DNA of 64,000 bases. Origin: Paenibacillus kyungheensis. GTDB taxonomy: Bacteria; Bacillota; Bacilli; Paenibacillales; Paenibacillaceae. The notes below the pieces were generated by a model that was not told where the DNA came from, searched no databases, and saw only the letters and a list, made by a program, of their open reading frames with translations. Positions within the stretch are counted from its first letter, which is position 1. Every line of letters begins with the position of its first letter. A program made the position numbers and the translations under genes. The DNA lies in the NCBI RefSeq assembly GCF_028606985.1, contig NZ_CP117416.1, forward strand, positions 3,634,001-3,698,000, in the 5' to 3' direction. Below, one piece after another: positions 1 through 7,729 of this stretch.

Positions 1-369
1 ATGAGCTTGTAATAAACGCTCAAGTTCTTGATCACGAGGAGCCACGCCACCGCCTTTACCATCCTGGAAAGGAATATGTGACTCTTCTGCCATCAACTTC
101 ACAGCTTCTGGAAATGAAAGCCCGTCAATTTCCATTCTGAACTTGATCGCATTGCCACCTGCGCCACAACCATAACAATAAAAGATCTGTCGATCAGGTG
201 TCACTGTAAACGAAGGCGTCTTTTCGGAATGAAATGGACAGAGGCCTTTCATATATTTCCCCTGTTTGGTCAAATGAACATATTTGCCTACCGTATCAAC
301 AATGTCATTGTGCTGAAGTACAGCTTCAATAACCTCGTCAGGAATACCACCATTATGTCCGGTGCTCAT
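1..369 (-). CDS. dnaG: DNA primase DnaG, N-terminal part (cut by window edge)
   Basis: Synthesises RNA primers for the replisome. Only the first 123 codons are inside the window; the gene continues past position 1. The start is an ATG at 367-369 preceded by AAGGTGG. The visible part is the CHC2-type zinc-binding domain: the ligands appear in CPFHSEKTPSF and, about 20 residues later, CYGCGAGG, with the usual YM(K)GLCPFH context. The catalytic TOPRIM domain would lie outside the window. It follows yqxD with a short gap, as in B. subtilis, where sigA comes next. The identification is secure for the family; completeness cannot be judged. Confidence 0.95.
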   Translation of the reverse strand, partial: MSTGHNGGIPDEVIEAVLQHNDIVDTVGKYVHLTKQGKYMKGLCPFHSEKTPSFTVTPDRQIFYCYGCGAGGNAIKFRMEIDGLSFPEAVKLMAEESHIPFQDGKGGGVAPRDQELERLLQAH

Positions 370-415
370 TGCTACCACCTTCATCTCTTTTCACACGATA
401 CATAATATTCGATAA

Positions 416-895
416 CTAGGAGTCGATCTCCTGCAAATTTGTTAAAAGTTTTGTTAATTGCATCTGAAAATTTTTCTTATCTTCTGTTGTTAAAGGCTTA
501 GGGCCCTTACCATACTTACCACTACGACGTGCTTTGGCTTGTGCATGACGACGTGCTAACAGAAATTCTATATTGTCTTTATCAAATTCCATTCCGCGAA
601 AAGAAAGGATACGACATTGCTTGGCAAGCGCAATTGTCGCCAAACCATAATCTTGCGTAATCACAATATCTCCTGGACGTACATGATTCACAATATAGAG
701 ATCAGCACTCTGATCACTACGATCCACTTGCACCACAGATACGCCTTCTTCGGCATATATCTTATGATCAAAAGAAGACACCATTAATACAGGTGTATGA
801 AACATTCGTGCAGTCTCAGCAATTTCTGCTTTGACAGGACAAGCATCTCCATCCACCACTATCGTACGCGGGTGGAATGGCTTGTTACTTTCCAA
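416..895 (-). CDS. yqxD: YaiI/YqxD family protein (DUF188)
   Basis: A 159-residue member of the UPF0178/DUF188 family, a small PIN/NYN-like nuclease fold with no firmly assigned role. The N-terminal signature VVDGDACPVK is clear, and a second conserved stretch, ITQDYGLA, carries the acidic residue expected at the active site. The C-terminus is basic (Arg/Lys-rich). The start is a TTG at 893-895: a strong AGAGGGGGG sits seven bases upstream, while the only nearby ATG runs into a stop after five codons. It sits between glyS and dnaG. B. subtilis has ccpN and yqfL in the same interval; here they are absent. Confidence 0.88.
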   Translation of the reverse strand: MESNKPFHPRTIVVDGDACPVKAEIAETARMFHTPVLMVSSFDHKIYAEEGVSVVQVDRSDQSADLYIVNHVRPGDIVITQDYGLATIALAKQCRILSFRGMEFDKDNIEFLLARRHAQAKARRSGKYGKGPKPLTTEDKKNFQMQLTKLLTNLQEIDS

Positions 896-957
896 TGTCC
901 ATCCCCCCTCTCATTGGGACTTCATGTGGAGCATACGTTCGTTTATAAAAGTAGAAA

Positions 958-995
958 ATACGGAACGACAAGACATAAATGTCGTCGTTCCGTAT
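958..995 (-). terminator. Terminator downstream of glyS
   Basis: A 12-bp perfect outer stem (ATACGGAACGAC pairing with its complement) contains a smaller GACAT/ATGTC stem. On the minus strand it is followed by TTTTCTACTTTT. It lies between the glyS stop and the yqxD start, so it probably ends the glyQS transcript. Confidence 0.7.
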
Positions 996-1050
996 AGCTG
1001 TATTTAGTCGTTCATTTAAAGTTATATCCAGAGTGCACGTTGTCTTTCTT

Positions 1051-3126
1051 TTATTTAACCAGCTTCGAGAAGTCTGCATAACTACGAATATCTTGATCTA
1101 CTGCTGCTAATAAAGCAAGACGATTTTCTCGTACTGCTTCATCTTCAGCCATAACCATCACCTGATCAAAAAAGGCAGTGATTGCTGGACGTAAAGAAGA
1201 TAATAACGCTAATGCTTCTGCTGTACGATTCGCTGTTAGCAGTGTACGATACTCTGTTGTTGCAGCTTGCCATGAAGCGTATAATTCACGTTCTGCTGGC
1301 TCTACAAACAATGCAGGTTGTACAGCAACACCAGAAGATTTAGCTGCAAGATTAGAAACACGTCCAAAAGACTCGATCGTCAACTTGAAGTCTGGCGTAT
1401 GTTGAACTACTTTCATTAAATCATGACCACGAGCAACAACAGAACCAATATGATTAAATCCTGATGCGATCACTGCATCAACCACATCATAACGAAGATC
1501 TTCAGACAACAGTTTTTTTACACGAAGTCCGAAGAAGTCATATAGTTCTATACGTATTATATCGCAAGAACGTTTCATATTCCTTAAATTTTGATGAATA
1601 TTTAACGCGATATCAAATAATTGCTCTAATGTTAGTGATAATTGGTGCTCAAGTAAGATTTGCACGATTCCTGCTGCTTGACGACGAAGTGCATATGGAT
1701 CTTGTGAACCGGTAGGAATAATACCGATTGAGAAACAACCTACAATCGTATCTAGCTTATCGGCAATACTGACAAGTGCTCCGGTTAATGATGCTGGAGA
1801 AGCTTCGCCTGCAAAACGTGGTTGATAATGTTCAAAGATCGCGCGCGATACTTCTTCACTTTCCCCAGCTTTGCGTGCATAATCTTCACCCATAACCCCT
1901 TGCAATTCAGGGAATTCATAGACCATTTGAGTAACCAGATCGAATTTACAAATATCTGCTGCCCGGCTAACAGCTATTGCTTGCTCAGGCGTCACATGAA
2001 GTTGTAGCGCTAATTGATCTGCAATTTGACGAATGCGACGTACTTTATCGCCTACTGTTCCGATCTCTTCATGGAACACAATATTTTCTAACTTGGCAAG
2101 TGCTGTATCGATCTGTAACTTCTGATCTTCTTCATAAAAGAATTTGGCATCAGACAGACGAGCACGTAGTACTTTTTCATTTCCTTTAGCGATAATGTCT
2201 AGAGAGCGATTATCACCACTACGTACAGTGACAAAATAAGGCAACAATTGACCTGCTTCATCCAGCACAGGGAAATAACGTTGGTGTTCACGCATCGAAG
2301 TAATCAATACCTCTTGCGGAATATTCAAAAATGCAGGATCAAATGATCCGTACAATACAGTTGGTGTTTCTACAAGGAAAAGGACTTCTTCTAGCAAATC
2401 TTCTTTGACATCGATATGCCAATTTTTTTCACTAGCTAAATGAGCGATCTGTGCACTAATCATCGCTTCACGTTCTTCGATATCAGCAATAACATGTTGC
2501 TGGCGAAGAGCTTCCAAGTATAACGTCGGCTCAGCAATTTCAGTCTCGCTACCTAAGAAACGGTGACCACGTGTGATGCGTCCTGTGTGTACACCTGTAA
2601 TTTCAAAGTCAATCACATCATGTCCCCATAGTGCAACGATCCATTTAATCGGACGTACAAATTTGAAATCATGAGTACCCCAACGCATATTTTTAGGGAA
2701 AGTCATCGTTGTAATGATATTGCGTAACGCTTCAGCTACAATACTTTCTGTGCTGATACCGACACTGCTTTTTTGAGCGTAAATATATTCAACACCACTT
2801 AATTCACGGAAGGTGAATGTTTCTGGATCTACGCCTTGACTACGTGCAAATCCAAGTGCTGCTTTACTCCAAGTGCCTGTCTCATCTTGAGCAATTTTGC
2901 GAGAAGGGCCTTTCACTTCTTCGTTGATATCTTCTTGCTTTTCAGCGACATCTTTGATCCAGACTGCAAGGCGACGCGGTGTTGCAAATGCTTTGGCTTC
3001 TCCATGAGTCAATCTGGAATCGTCCAACCATTTTACTGTTTTGTCCAACAATTGATTCATCGCTGCACGTAAAAAGCGTGCCGGTACTTCTTCTAGTCCA
3101 ATCTCAAGCAATATGTCTTTTGCCAT
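1051..3126 (-). CDS. glyS: Glycyl-tRNA synthetase beta subunit
   Basis: Beta chain of the alpha2beta2 bacterial glycyl-tRNA synthetase. It binds tRNA(Gly) while the alpha chain (glyQ) carries the active site. Its 691 residues match the family length of about 690. The opening MAKDILLEIGLEEVPARF is the family signature. A region around residues 440-590 has the HD-like helical layout, and the C-terminal 110 residues form the DALR-type anticodon-binding helices. The start lies 2 bp after the glyQ stop, with AAGGAG inside the glyQ end, so the two are co-translated. Expression is expected to follow the T-box ahead of glyQ. Confidence 0.97.
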   Translation of the reverse strand: MAKDILLEIGLEEVPARFLRAAMNQLLDKTVKWLDDSRLTHGEAKAFATPRRLAVWIKDVAEKQEDINEEVKGPSRKIAQDETGTWSKAALGFARSQGVDPETFTFRELSGVEYIYAQKSSVGISTESIVAEALRNIITTMTFPKNMRWGTHDFKFVRPIKWIVALWGHDVIDFEITGVHTGRITRGHRFLGSETEIAEPTLYLEALRQQHVIADIEEREAMISAQIAHLASEKNWHIDVKEDLLEEVLFLVETPTVLYGSFDPAFLNIPQEVLITSMREHQRYFPVLDEAGQLLPYFVTVRSGDNRSLDIIAKGNEKVLRARLSDAKFFYEEDQKLQIDTALAKLENIVFHEEIGTVGDKVRRIRQIADQLALQLHVTPEQAIAVSRAADICKFDLVTQMVYEFPELQGVMGEDYARKAGESEEVSRAIFEHYQPRFAGEASPASLTGALVSIADKLDTIVGCFSIGIIPTGSQDPYALRRQAAGIVQILLEHQLSLTLEQLFDIALNIHQNLRNMKRSCDIIRIELYDFFGLRVKKLLSEDLRYDVVDAVIASGFNHIGSVVARGHDLMKVVQHTPDFKLTIESFGRVSNLAAKSSGVAVQPALFVEPAERELYASWQAATTEYRTLLTANRTAEALALLSSLRPAITAFFDQVMVMAEDEAVRENRLALLAAVDQDIRSYADFSKLVK

Positions 3127-3128
3127 GA

Positions 3129-4013
3129 TTATGCATCTCCTTTCTTCAACATCGGGAAGCCTAACTTCTCACGCTCTTCTAGATACGTCGCTGCGACTTG
3201 ACGTGCCAGGTTACGAACACGAGTCAGATATCCAGTACGTTCGGTTACACTGATCGCTCCGCGAGCATCTAATAAGTTGAATGTATGGGAACATTTCAAT
3301 ACATAGTCATAAGCAGGGAATACCAAATTCTGATCCATCGCACGCTTCGCTTCTTGCTCATACGTACTGAACAGATTAAGCAACATCGCTACATCTGAAA
3401 CTTCAAACGTATACGTAGAATGTTCTACTTCAGGTTGATGGAATACATCACCATACGTAATGCCATTTACCCATTCAAGATCAAATACATTTTCTTTATC
3501 TTGAATATACGAAGCCAGACGCTCCATACCATAAGTGATTTCAACAGCAACTGGATTTGTTTCAATACCACCAACTTGTTGGAAATACGTAAATTGAGTA
3601 ATCTCCATACCATCTAGCCATACTTCCCAACCTAGACCTGCACAGCCTAGTGATGGATTTTCCCAGTTATCTTCTACAAAACGGATATCATGGTCTAATG
3701 GATTGATGCCTAATTCTTTGAGACTATCCAGATACAATTCTTGAATATTATCCGGTGAAGGCTTGATAATCACTTGGAATTGATGATGCTGGTATAAACG
3801 GTTAGGATTCTCACCATACCGACCATCTGAAGGACGACGGGAAGGTTCTACATACGCTACATTCCACGGCTCAGGTCCGATTGAACGTAGGAATGTCATC
3901 GGATTCATTGTTCCTGCACCTTTTTCAGTATCATAAGGCTGTACAATAATACAGTTCTGCGCTGCCCAGAAATTTTGCAGTGTCAAAATCATTTGCTGGA
4001 AATTCATTGACAT
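3129..4013 (-). CDS. glyQ: Glycyl-tRNA synthetase alpha subunit
   Basis: Catalytic alpha chain of tetrameric glycyl-tRNA synthetase; class II fold, activates glycine with ATP. It has 294 residues, the usual size. Family landmarks read directly: [14 protein letters not shown] at the N-terminus, the [14 protein letters not shown] glycine-adenylate loop, [17 protein letters not shown] (motif 2 region) and [24 protein letters not shown]. The start ATG at 4011-4013 follows an AAAGGAG site. It is the first gene of glyQS and sits 60 bp downstream of a T-box terminator, so transcription depends on uncharged tRNA(Gly). Confidence 0.98.
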   Translation of the reverse strand: MSMNFQQMILTLQNFWAAQNCIIVQPYDTEKGAGTMNPMTFLRSIGPEPWNVAYVEPSRRPSDGRYGENPNRLYQHHQFQVIIKPSPDNIQELYLDSLKELGINPLDHDIRFVEDNWENPSLGCAGLGWEVWLDGMEITQFTYFQQVGGIETNPVAVEITYGMERLASYIQDKENVFDLEWVNGITYGDVFHQPEVEHSTYTFEVSDVAMLLNLFSTYEQEAKRAMDQNLVFPAYDYVLKCSHTFNLLDARGAISVTERTGYLTRVRNLARQVAATYLEEREKLGFPMLKKGDA

Positions 4014-4076
4014 TACTCCTTTATCTTCATAGTTAATTAATCGATCTGCTGAATATGTATAATCTGCATCGCACGC

Positions 4077-4324
4077 AAAAAACTCCCGTTCCTACGCCTG
4101 ATGTACAGACATAGGGACGAGAGTTGTATTCCCGCGGTTCCACCCTATTTGAAGACATTTGCATGCCATCCACTTTTCTATTCAGCTCATATGCTCGCGG
4201 ATGCCATTGGGCACATGCTCGTCATCAGGCTCACACCATCCCTGACTCGCTATCTAAAGACGATTATCATCTGCTTACTAATCCGGTCAACGCATCATGC
4301 GTGTCGATAAGACACAAGTTATAA
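4077..4324 (-). promoter_or_regulatory. T-box riboswitch (glycine) controlling glyQS
   Basis: The conserved T-box AGGGTGGAACCGCGGG is at 4131-4146 (minus strand). A terminator follows: arms 4082-4100 and 4106-4124, then six U's at 4077-4082. Upstream, minus-strand reading gives the stem I elements TTAGTAAGC (AGTA motif), AGCGAG and GGGATGGTGTGAGCC, then AATGGCATCC, where GGC (4203-4205) fits the glycine specifier. Uncharged tRNA(Gly) should stabilise the antiterminator and let glyQS be transcribed. The specifier assignment is inferred from motif spacing; the T-box and terminator are plain. Confidence 0.95.
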
Positions 4325-4329
4325 CCTAG

Positions 4330-4358
4330 ATCATATCTGACTTTACCCTATTCGTCAA
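4330..4358 (-). promoter_or_regulatory. Sigma-A promoter for the glyQS T-box transcript
   Basis: TTGACG (4353-4358) and TATGAT (4330-4335) are separated by 17 bp, just upstream of the T-box leader. The -35 box lies inside the last codons of recO, so glyQS has its own promoter embedded in the upstream gene. Confidence 0.75.
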
Positions 4359-5121
4359 CATGGTTTTGAAGTGAAGTTTCATACTTATCCAATTGATCCA
4401 GAAAGCGACGAGATTTTAATTTGAGCCCTAATTGGACTTCCATAAAAGCATCCATAATCTTTTTCAATTCTGCTTTGGTTGAATCTTTGACATCAATATT
4501 GCCTAGACGACGAATATCTAATCTTGAAAATAAACGCAGTAATTTGAGTGTTCCTGGCGAGATAGCAAACGCAGCTGGATCTTGACGACGTTCACGCTCT
4601 GACAGTATACCGCCCAAGCCCGGACTTAGAAAAAACTTGCCTTCTGTTTCGCCTGAAAAAATACAAGCATCCACTTGAGGTGCATACCCAGTCGCTTGCA
4701 GAATTTTCATTTCAAACAGAGTCGTTAGTACAACAGGATCTCTACCTTCCCCTAGAAAAGAAAGAAATGCTTTGAGCTGATCAAACCAAAAACGTCCTGT
4801 TTCATTTTCTTGCAGTGCTTTGTCGACCATCTCACATCCATATGCCGCATAAGCTGCTAAAAATACATCTTCACGTAACTTATGATTGGATTCGATAATC
4901 TCACCTTGATTCAGAGTACCCAGACCTGTTCCATTGCGAATAAAGGAATATTCACCATACGTAAACGGTTGTATCATTGCACCATGACGGCTTTTGGGCT
5001 TTTTGGCTCCCCGTACAAAAATACCAATCTTACCATGTGTCTCTGTACACAAAGTAACAATTTTATTCCCTTCGCCATAATCCATGCTGCGGATGATAAT
5101 CCCTTCCACCCTGTATAGCAT
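4348..5121 (-). CDS. recO: DNA repair protein RecO
   Basis: Recombination mediator that helps load RecA on SSB-coated DNA in the RecFOR pathway. 257 residues, normal length. The N-terminal OB fold reads MLYRVEGIIIRSMDYGEGNKIVTL with ARGAKKPKSR-like features, and the helical C-terminal domain ends in the typical KSRRFLDQL. In B. subtilis RecO the middle region has a four-cysteine zinc site; here only the first cysteine remains (DACIFSGE), and the second pair is replaced (GGILSERER). So the zinc site looks lost. Neighbours era and cdd match the usual order, but the small yqzL gene that separates era from recO in B. subtilis is not visible. Confidence 0.93.
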   Translation of the reverse strand: MLYRVEGIIIRSMDYGEGNKIVTLCTETHGKIGIFVRGAKKPKSRHGAMIQPFTYGEYSFIRNGTGLGTLNQGEIIESNHKLREDVFLAAYAAYGCEMVDKALQENETGRFWFDQLKAFLSFLGEGRDPVVLTTLFEMKILQATGYAPQVDACIFSGETEGKFFLSPGLGGILSERERRQDPAAFAISPGTLKLLRLFSRLDIRRLGNIDVKDSTKAELKKIMDAFMEVQLGLKLKSRRFLDQLDKYETSLQNHVDE

Positions 5122-5172
5122 GTCTCATCTCCCTATCTGATTATGAATATATTCCACTCCAAATTTAAAAGA

Positions 5173-5200
5173 AGCAGAGCATTAATTTCTATGCTCTGCT
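5173..5200 (-). terminator. Terminator downstream of era
   Basis: A 10-bp perfect stem (AGCAGAGCAT and its complement) with an 8-base loop is followed on the minus strand by TTCTTTTAAATTT. It lies between the era stop and the recO start, so recO probably has its own promoter as well. Confidence 0.65.
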
Positions 5201-5254
5201 ATCGTTGATCTGAATTACTGTTATCTTTATTTATTAAACATATTTACTTGCTTA

Positions 5255-6157
5255 TTAAGCATTACGATGGAAACCAAGATCTTTCAATACGCTATCTTGA
5301 TTACGCCAATCTTTTTTCACTTTTACCCATAGTTCTAAGAAAATCTTCGAACCGAGCAAATTCTGAATATCCATACGCGCTTGTCTACCAACTTCTTTCA
5401 ATAATGCTCCTTGTTTACCGATAACGATTCCTTTTTGAGAATCACGTTCGACAAAGATCACTGCTGAAATATTTACTACACCGTTAGGTTCTACACTCAT
5501 CGCTTCAATCGTTACAGCAATAGAGTGAGGAATTTCTTCGCGTGTTTGATTTAGAATTTTCTCACGAATCAATTCAGCACATACAAATTGCTCTGGATGA
5601 TCTGTGATTTGATCGTCTGGATAGTACTGTGGACCTTCTGGTAAATACTTACCAATTTGCTCCATCAATGTATCTACGTTATTGCCTAGCTTAGCAGAGA
5701 TCGGAATAATTTCAGCAAATTCATGCAGTTTGCGATATTGGTCTATAATCGGCAACAACTGCTCTGGAACGACCTGATCAATTTTGTTGATTACTAGAAA
5801 AACAGGGGTTTTTACTTTTTTGAGATGCTCAATAATAAAGCGATCTCCGCCACCTAATCCTTCTGCTGCATCCACTAGAAAAAGAACAGCTTCGACTTCA
5901 CTTAATGTGTTCAACGCCGTCTGGTTCATAAAGTCACCTAATTTAGACTGGCGCTTATGCACCCCTGGTGTATCCAAAAATACGATTTGCTTATCGTCTC
6001 TTGTAAATACGCCATGAATCTTATTACGTGTAGTCTGTGGTTTGTCAGACATAATCGCTATCTTTTGTCCAATAACCTGATTCATTAACGTGGATTTCCC
6101 TACATTTGGTCTGCCGACAATCGCAACAAAACCTGATTTAAAATTCTTTTTCGACAT
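5255..6157 (-). CDS. era: GTPase Era
   Basis: Essential GTPase that binds the 3' end of 16S rRNA and checks 30S assembly. The frame is open for 324 codons, but I place the start at the internal ATG 6155-6157 (MSKKNFKSG), which has CGGAG seven bases upstream and gives the standard 300 residues. G1 is GRPNVGKS at residues 15-22, G3 DTPG near 64, and G4 NKID near 125. The C-terminal KH domain carries the GxxG loop as IGKQG. It sits between cdd and recO as in other Bacillales. Confidence 0.97.
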   Translation of the reverse strand: MSKKNFKSGFVAIVGRPNVGKSTLMNQVIGQKIAIMSDKPQTTRNKIHGVFTRDDKQIVFLDTPGVHKRQSKLGDFMNQTALNTLSEVEAVLFLVDAAEGLGGGDRFIIEHLKKVKTPVFLVINKIDQVVPEQLLPIIDQYRKLHEFAEIIPISAKLGNNVDTLMEQIGKYLPEGPQYYPDDQITDHPEQFVCAELIREKILNQTREEIPHSIAVTIEAMSVEPNGVVNISAVIFVERDSQKGIVIGKQGALLKEVGRQARMDIQNLLGSKIFLELWVKVKKDWRNQDSVLKDLGFHRNA

Positions 6158-6265
6158 ATCATTCTCCGTTCCAAGAGTTACCATTCTGTATAACTCCTGT
6201 TCATATTTGTCATGCTGTTGGTCATACAAGTCTGTGTATATAAAGTTCTCAACGATTCCGCTTAT

Positions 6266-6667
6266 TTATTTTAAATTCCACGGTCCAAACGCATGTGGCA
6301 ACAACTCGGAAATAGTGGTCATCCGCGTATCGCCCTTCATATTTCCAAGCAATATCGGCATATCAGGATGACACAATTCTACCATCACCTGACGGCACAC
6401 ACCACAAGGAGCAATCGGTTCATCGGTATCTCCAACTACAGCCATCATTTGAAAAGAACCGGGTTGTTGACCTTGAGCAATCGCGCTGAACATTGCTGTA
6501 CGTTCTGCACAATTACAAGGAGTATACCCCGCATTTTCAATATTACAACCGTGATGCACTTGTCCATTACGATCAAGCAATGCTGCACCGACAGCAAAGT
6601 TAGAGTAAGGTACATATGCTTTAGCGCGAGCAAGAATAGCTTCTTGTAATAATTGTGACGATTCCAT
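6266..6667 (-). CDS. cdd: Cytidine deaminase
   Basis: Zinc enzyme converting cytidine and deoxycytidine to uridine and deoxyuridine in pyrimidine salvage. 133 residues from the ATG at 6665-6667, chosen over a start six codons earlier because AGGGGG lies five bases upstream. The short homotetrameric form is indicated by NCAERTA (zinc Cys and catalytic Glu) and PCGVC (two zinc Cys). NIENAGY is the substrate-binding signature. It precedes era in the transcript, with a gap of about 110 bp, and follows a terminator after dgkA. Confidence 0.96.
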   Translation of the reverse strand: MESSQLLQEAILARAKAYVPYSNFAVGAALLDRNGQVHHGCNIENAGYTPCNCAERTAMFSAIAQGQQPGSFQMMAVVGDTDEPIAPCGVCRQVMVELCHPDMPILLGNMKGDTRMTTISELLPHAFGPWNLK

Positions 6668-6795
6668 TGTAATCCCCCTGAACATGTATCGTATTGATCG
6701 TTTCCATACACTGCCTATTCTTATATATTACACGATTTAGACGGTTACGCCCACTAATCTATACCGCATTCTATTATTCTTTGTGTAAAAAACGA

Positions 6796-6843
6796 TAAAA
6801 TCCCCTCCTGACTCTCCCATTCAAGTCATTAGAGGGGATTTTA
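6796..6843 (-). terminator. Terminator downstream of dgkA
   Basis: A 12-bp perfect stem (TAAAATCCCCTC with its complement) is followed on the minus strand by CGTTTTTTAC. This ends the phoH-pgpH-ybeY-dgkA transcript before cdd. Confidence 0.85.
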
Positions 6844-6860
6844 GTGCTTTGTATAATCGT

Positions 6861-7229
6861 TCACTTTATAAACCACGATACAATCGGTTCTGCAAACACG
6901 ATGATACCGATAACAATGGCAACAATAGATGAAATAAGAACGGCTCCTGCGGCGGCGTCTTTTGCTTTTTTGGCAAAAGGATGCCAATCAGGAGAGCTTA
7001 GGTCTACAGCAGCTTCAACACCGGTATTCATCAATTCCGCTCCGAGCACCATACCTATCGCTAGCGTTAGCAGCATCCAATCTACAGCAGATACATGACA
7101 GATGATTCCGGCGATAATGATAATACATGTAATCAATACATGAATACGAAAATTACGTTCTGTCCGAAAAGTGTCTGCAATTCCTTCTGCCGCAGAAAAA
7201 AATACGGCTCTCCACGTTCTTTTTTTCAT
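6861..7229 (-). CDS. dgkA: Diacylglycerol/undecaprenol kinase
   Basis: Small integral membrane kinase of the DgkA family. In Gram-positives this family usually phosphorylates undecaprenol for cell-wall lipid carrier recycling. 122 residues with three predicted membrane helices (about 32-48, 53-70 and 96-118). The family signature is seen in EGIADTFRTERNFRIH and ELMNTGVEAAVD, which holds the catalytic Glu and the Mg-binding Asn/Glu. The start overlaps the ybeY stop by one base, so translation is coupled. Substrate is assigned from family knowledge, not the sequence. Confidence 0.92.
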   Translation of the reverse strand: MKKRTWRAVFFSAAEGIADTFRTERNFRIHVLITCIIIIAGIICHVSAVDWMLLTLAIGMVLGAELMNTGVEAAVDLSSPDWHPFAKKAKDAAAGAVLISSIVAIVIGIIVFAEPIVSWFIK

Positions 7230-7729
7230 CAGCGTGTCAATCCCGCTTGTTGTAATACCGCTTCTTGTTTACCCATCATTTCTGCTTCGGTCTCATCATC
7301 TTGATGATCATATCCTAATAAATGCAGAAATCCATGGACAAACAAAAAACCAAGTTCTCGTTCCACCGAATGCCCGTAATCTTCGCTCTGAGCAATCGCA
7401 CGTGGAACCGAAATAATAATATCGCCTAGCATATCGCCTGGAAGTGGTGTGTCTTGTCCAGTCAATGCAGGATCATAGACAATATCTAATTCATCATCAA
7501 GCGATTCATGCATGGCAAAAGACAACACATCTGTTGGACGATCGATACCACGATACTCTTTGTTCAGCTCATGAATCGCTTCATCATCCACAAAAGTAAG
7601 AGCGACTTCACCATCATTCACTTGTTCTTGTTCTCCTGCTTTTTGCAGAATCAGTTCAAGTGTAGTGATTAGCTCATCTGTAATCTCATATTTATTTTGT
7701 TCATTTTCCCATGCAAGCTGTAAACTCAT
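7229..7729 (-). CDS. ybeY: Endoribonuclease/rRNA maturation factor YbeY
   Basis: Metal-dependent RNase family involved in 16S rRNA 3'-end maturation and ribosome quality control (yqfG in B. subtilis). 166 residues. The zinc triad motif HGFLHLLGYDH is complete near residue 130-140, and the conserved RGIDRPTDVLSFAM stretch lies near 80-95. Overlaps pgpH by 4 bp (ATGA) and dgkA by 1 bp, so it lies in a tightly coupled operon. Confidence 0.96.
   Translation of the reverse strand: MSLQLAWENEQNKYEITDELITTLELILQKAGEQEQVNDGEVALTFVDDEAIHELNKEYRGIDRPTDVLSFAMHESLDDELDIVYDPALTGQDTPLPGDMLGDIIISVPRAIAQSEDYGHSVERELGFLFVHGFLHLLGYDHQDDETEAEMMGKQEAVLQQAGLTR

Noticed and set aside
885-1079. Reading frame upstream of yqxD on the minus strand
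   Set aside because: It spans the glyS terminator hairpin and overlaps the glyS end; no ribosome site and no family resemblance.
4101-4324. Two overlapping plus-strand frames of about 65-70 codons
   Set aside because: They lie wholly in the glycine T-box leader, antisense to it; no coding support.
5255-6229. Longer Era with a 24-residue extension
   Set aside because: The internal ATG has a proper ribosome site and gives the standard 300 residues; the extension has none.
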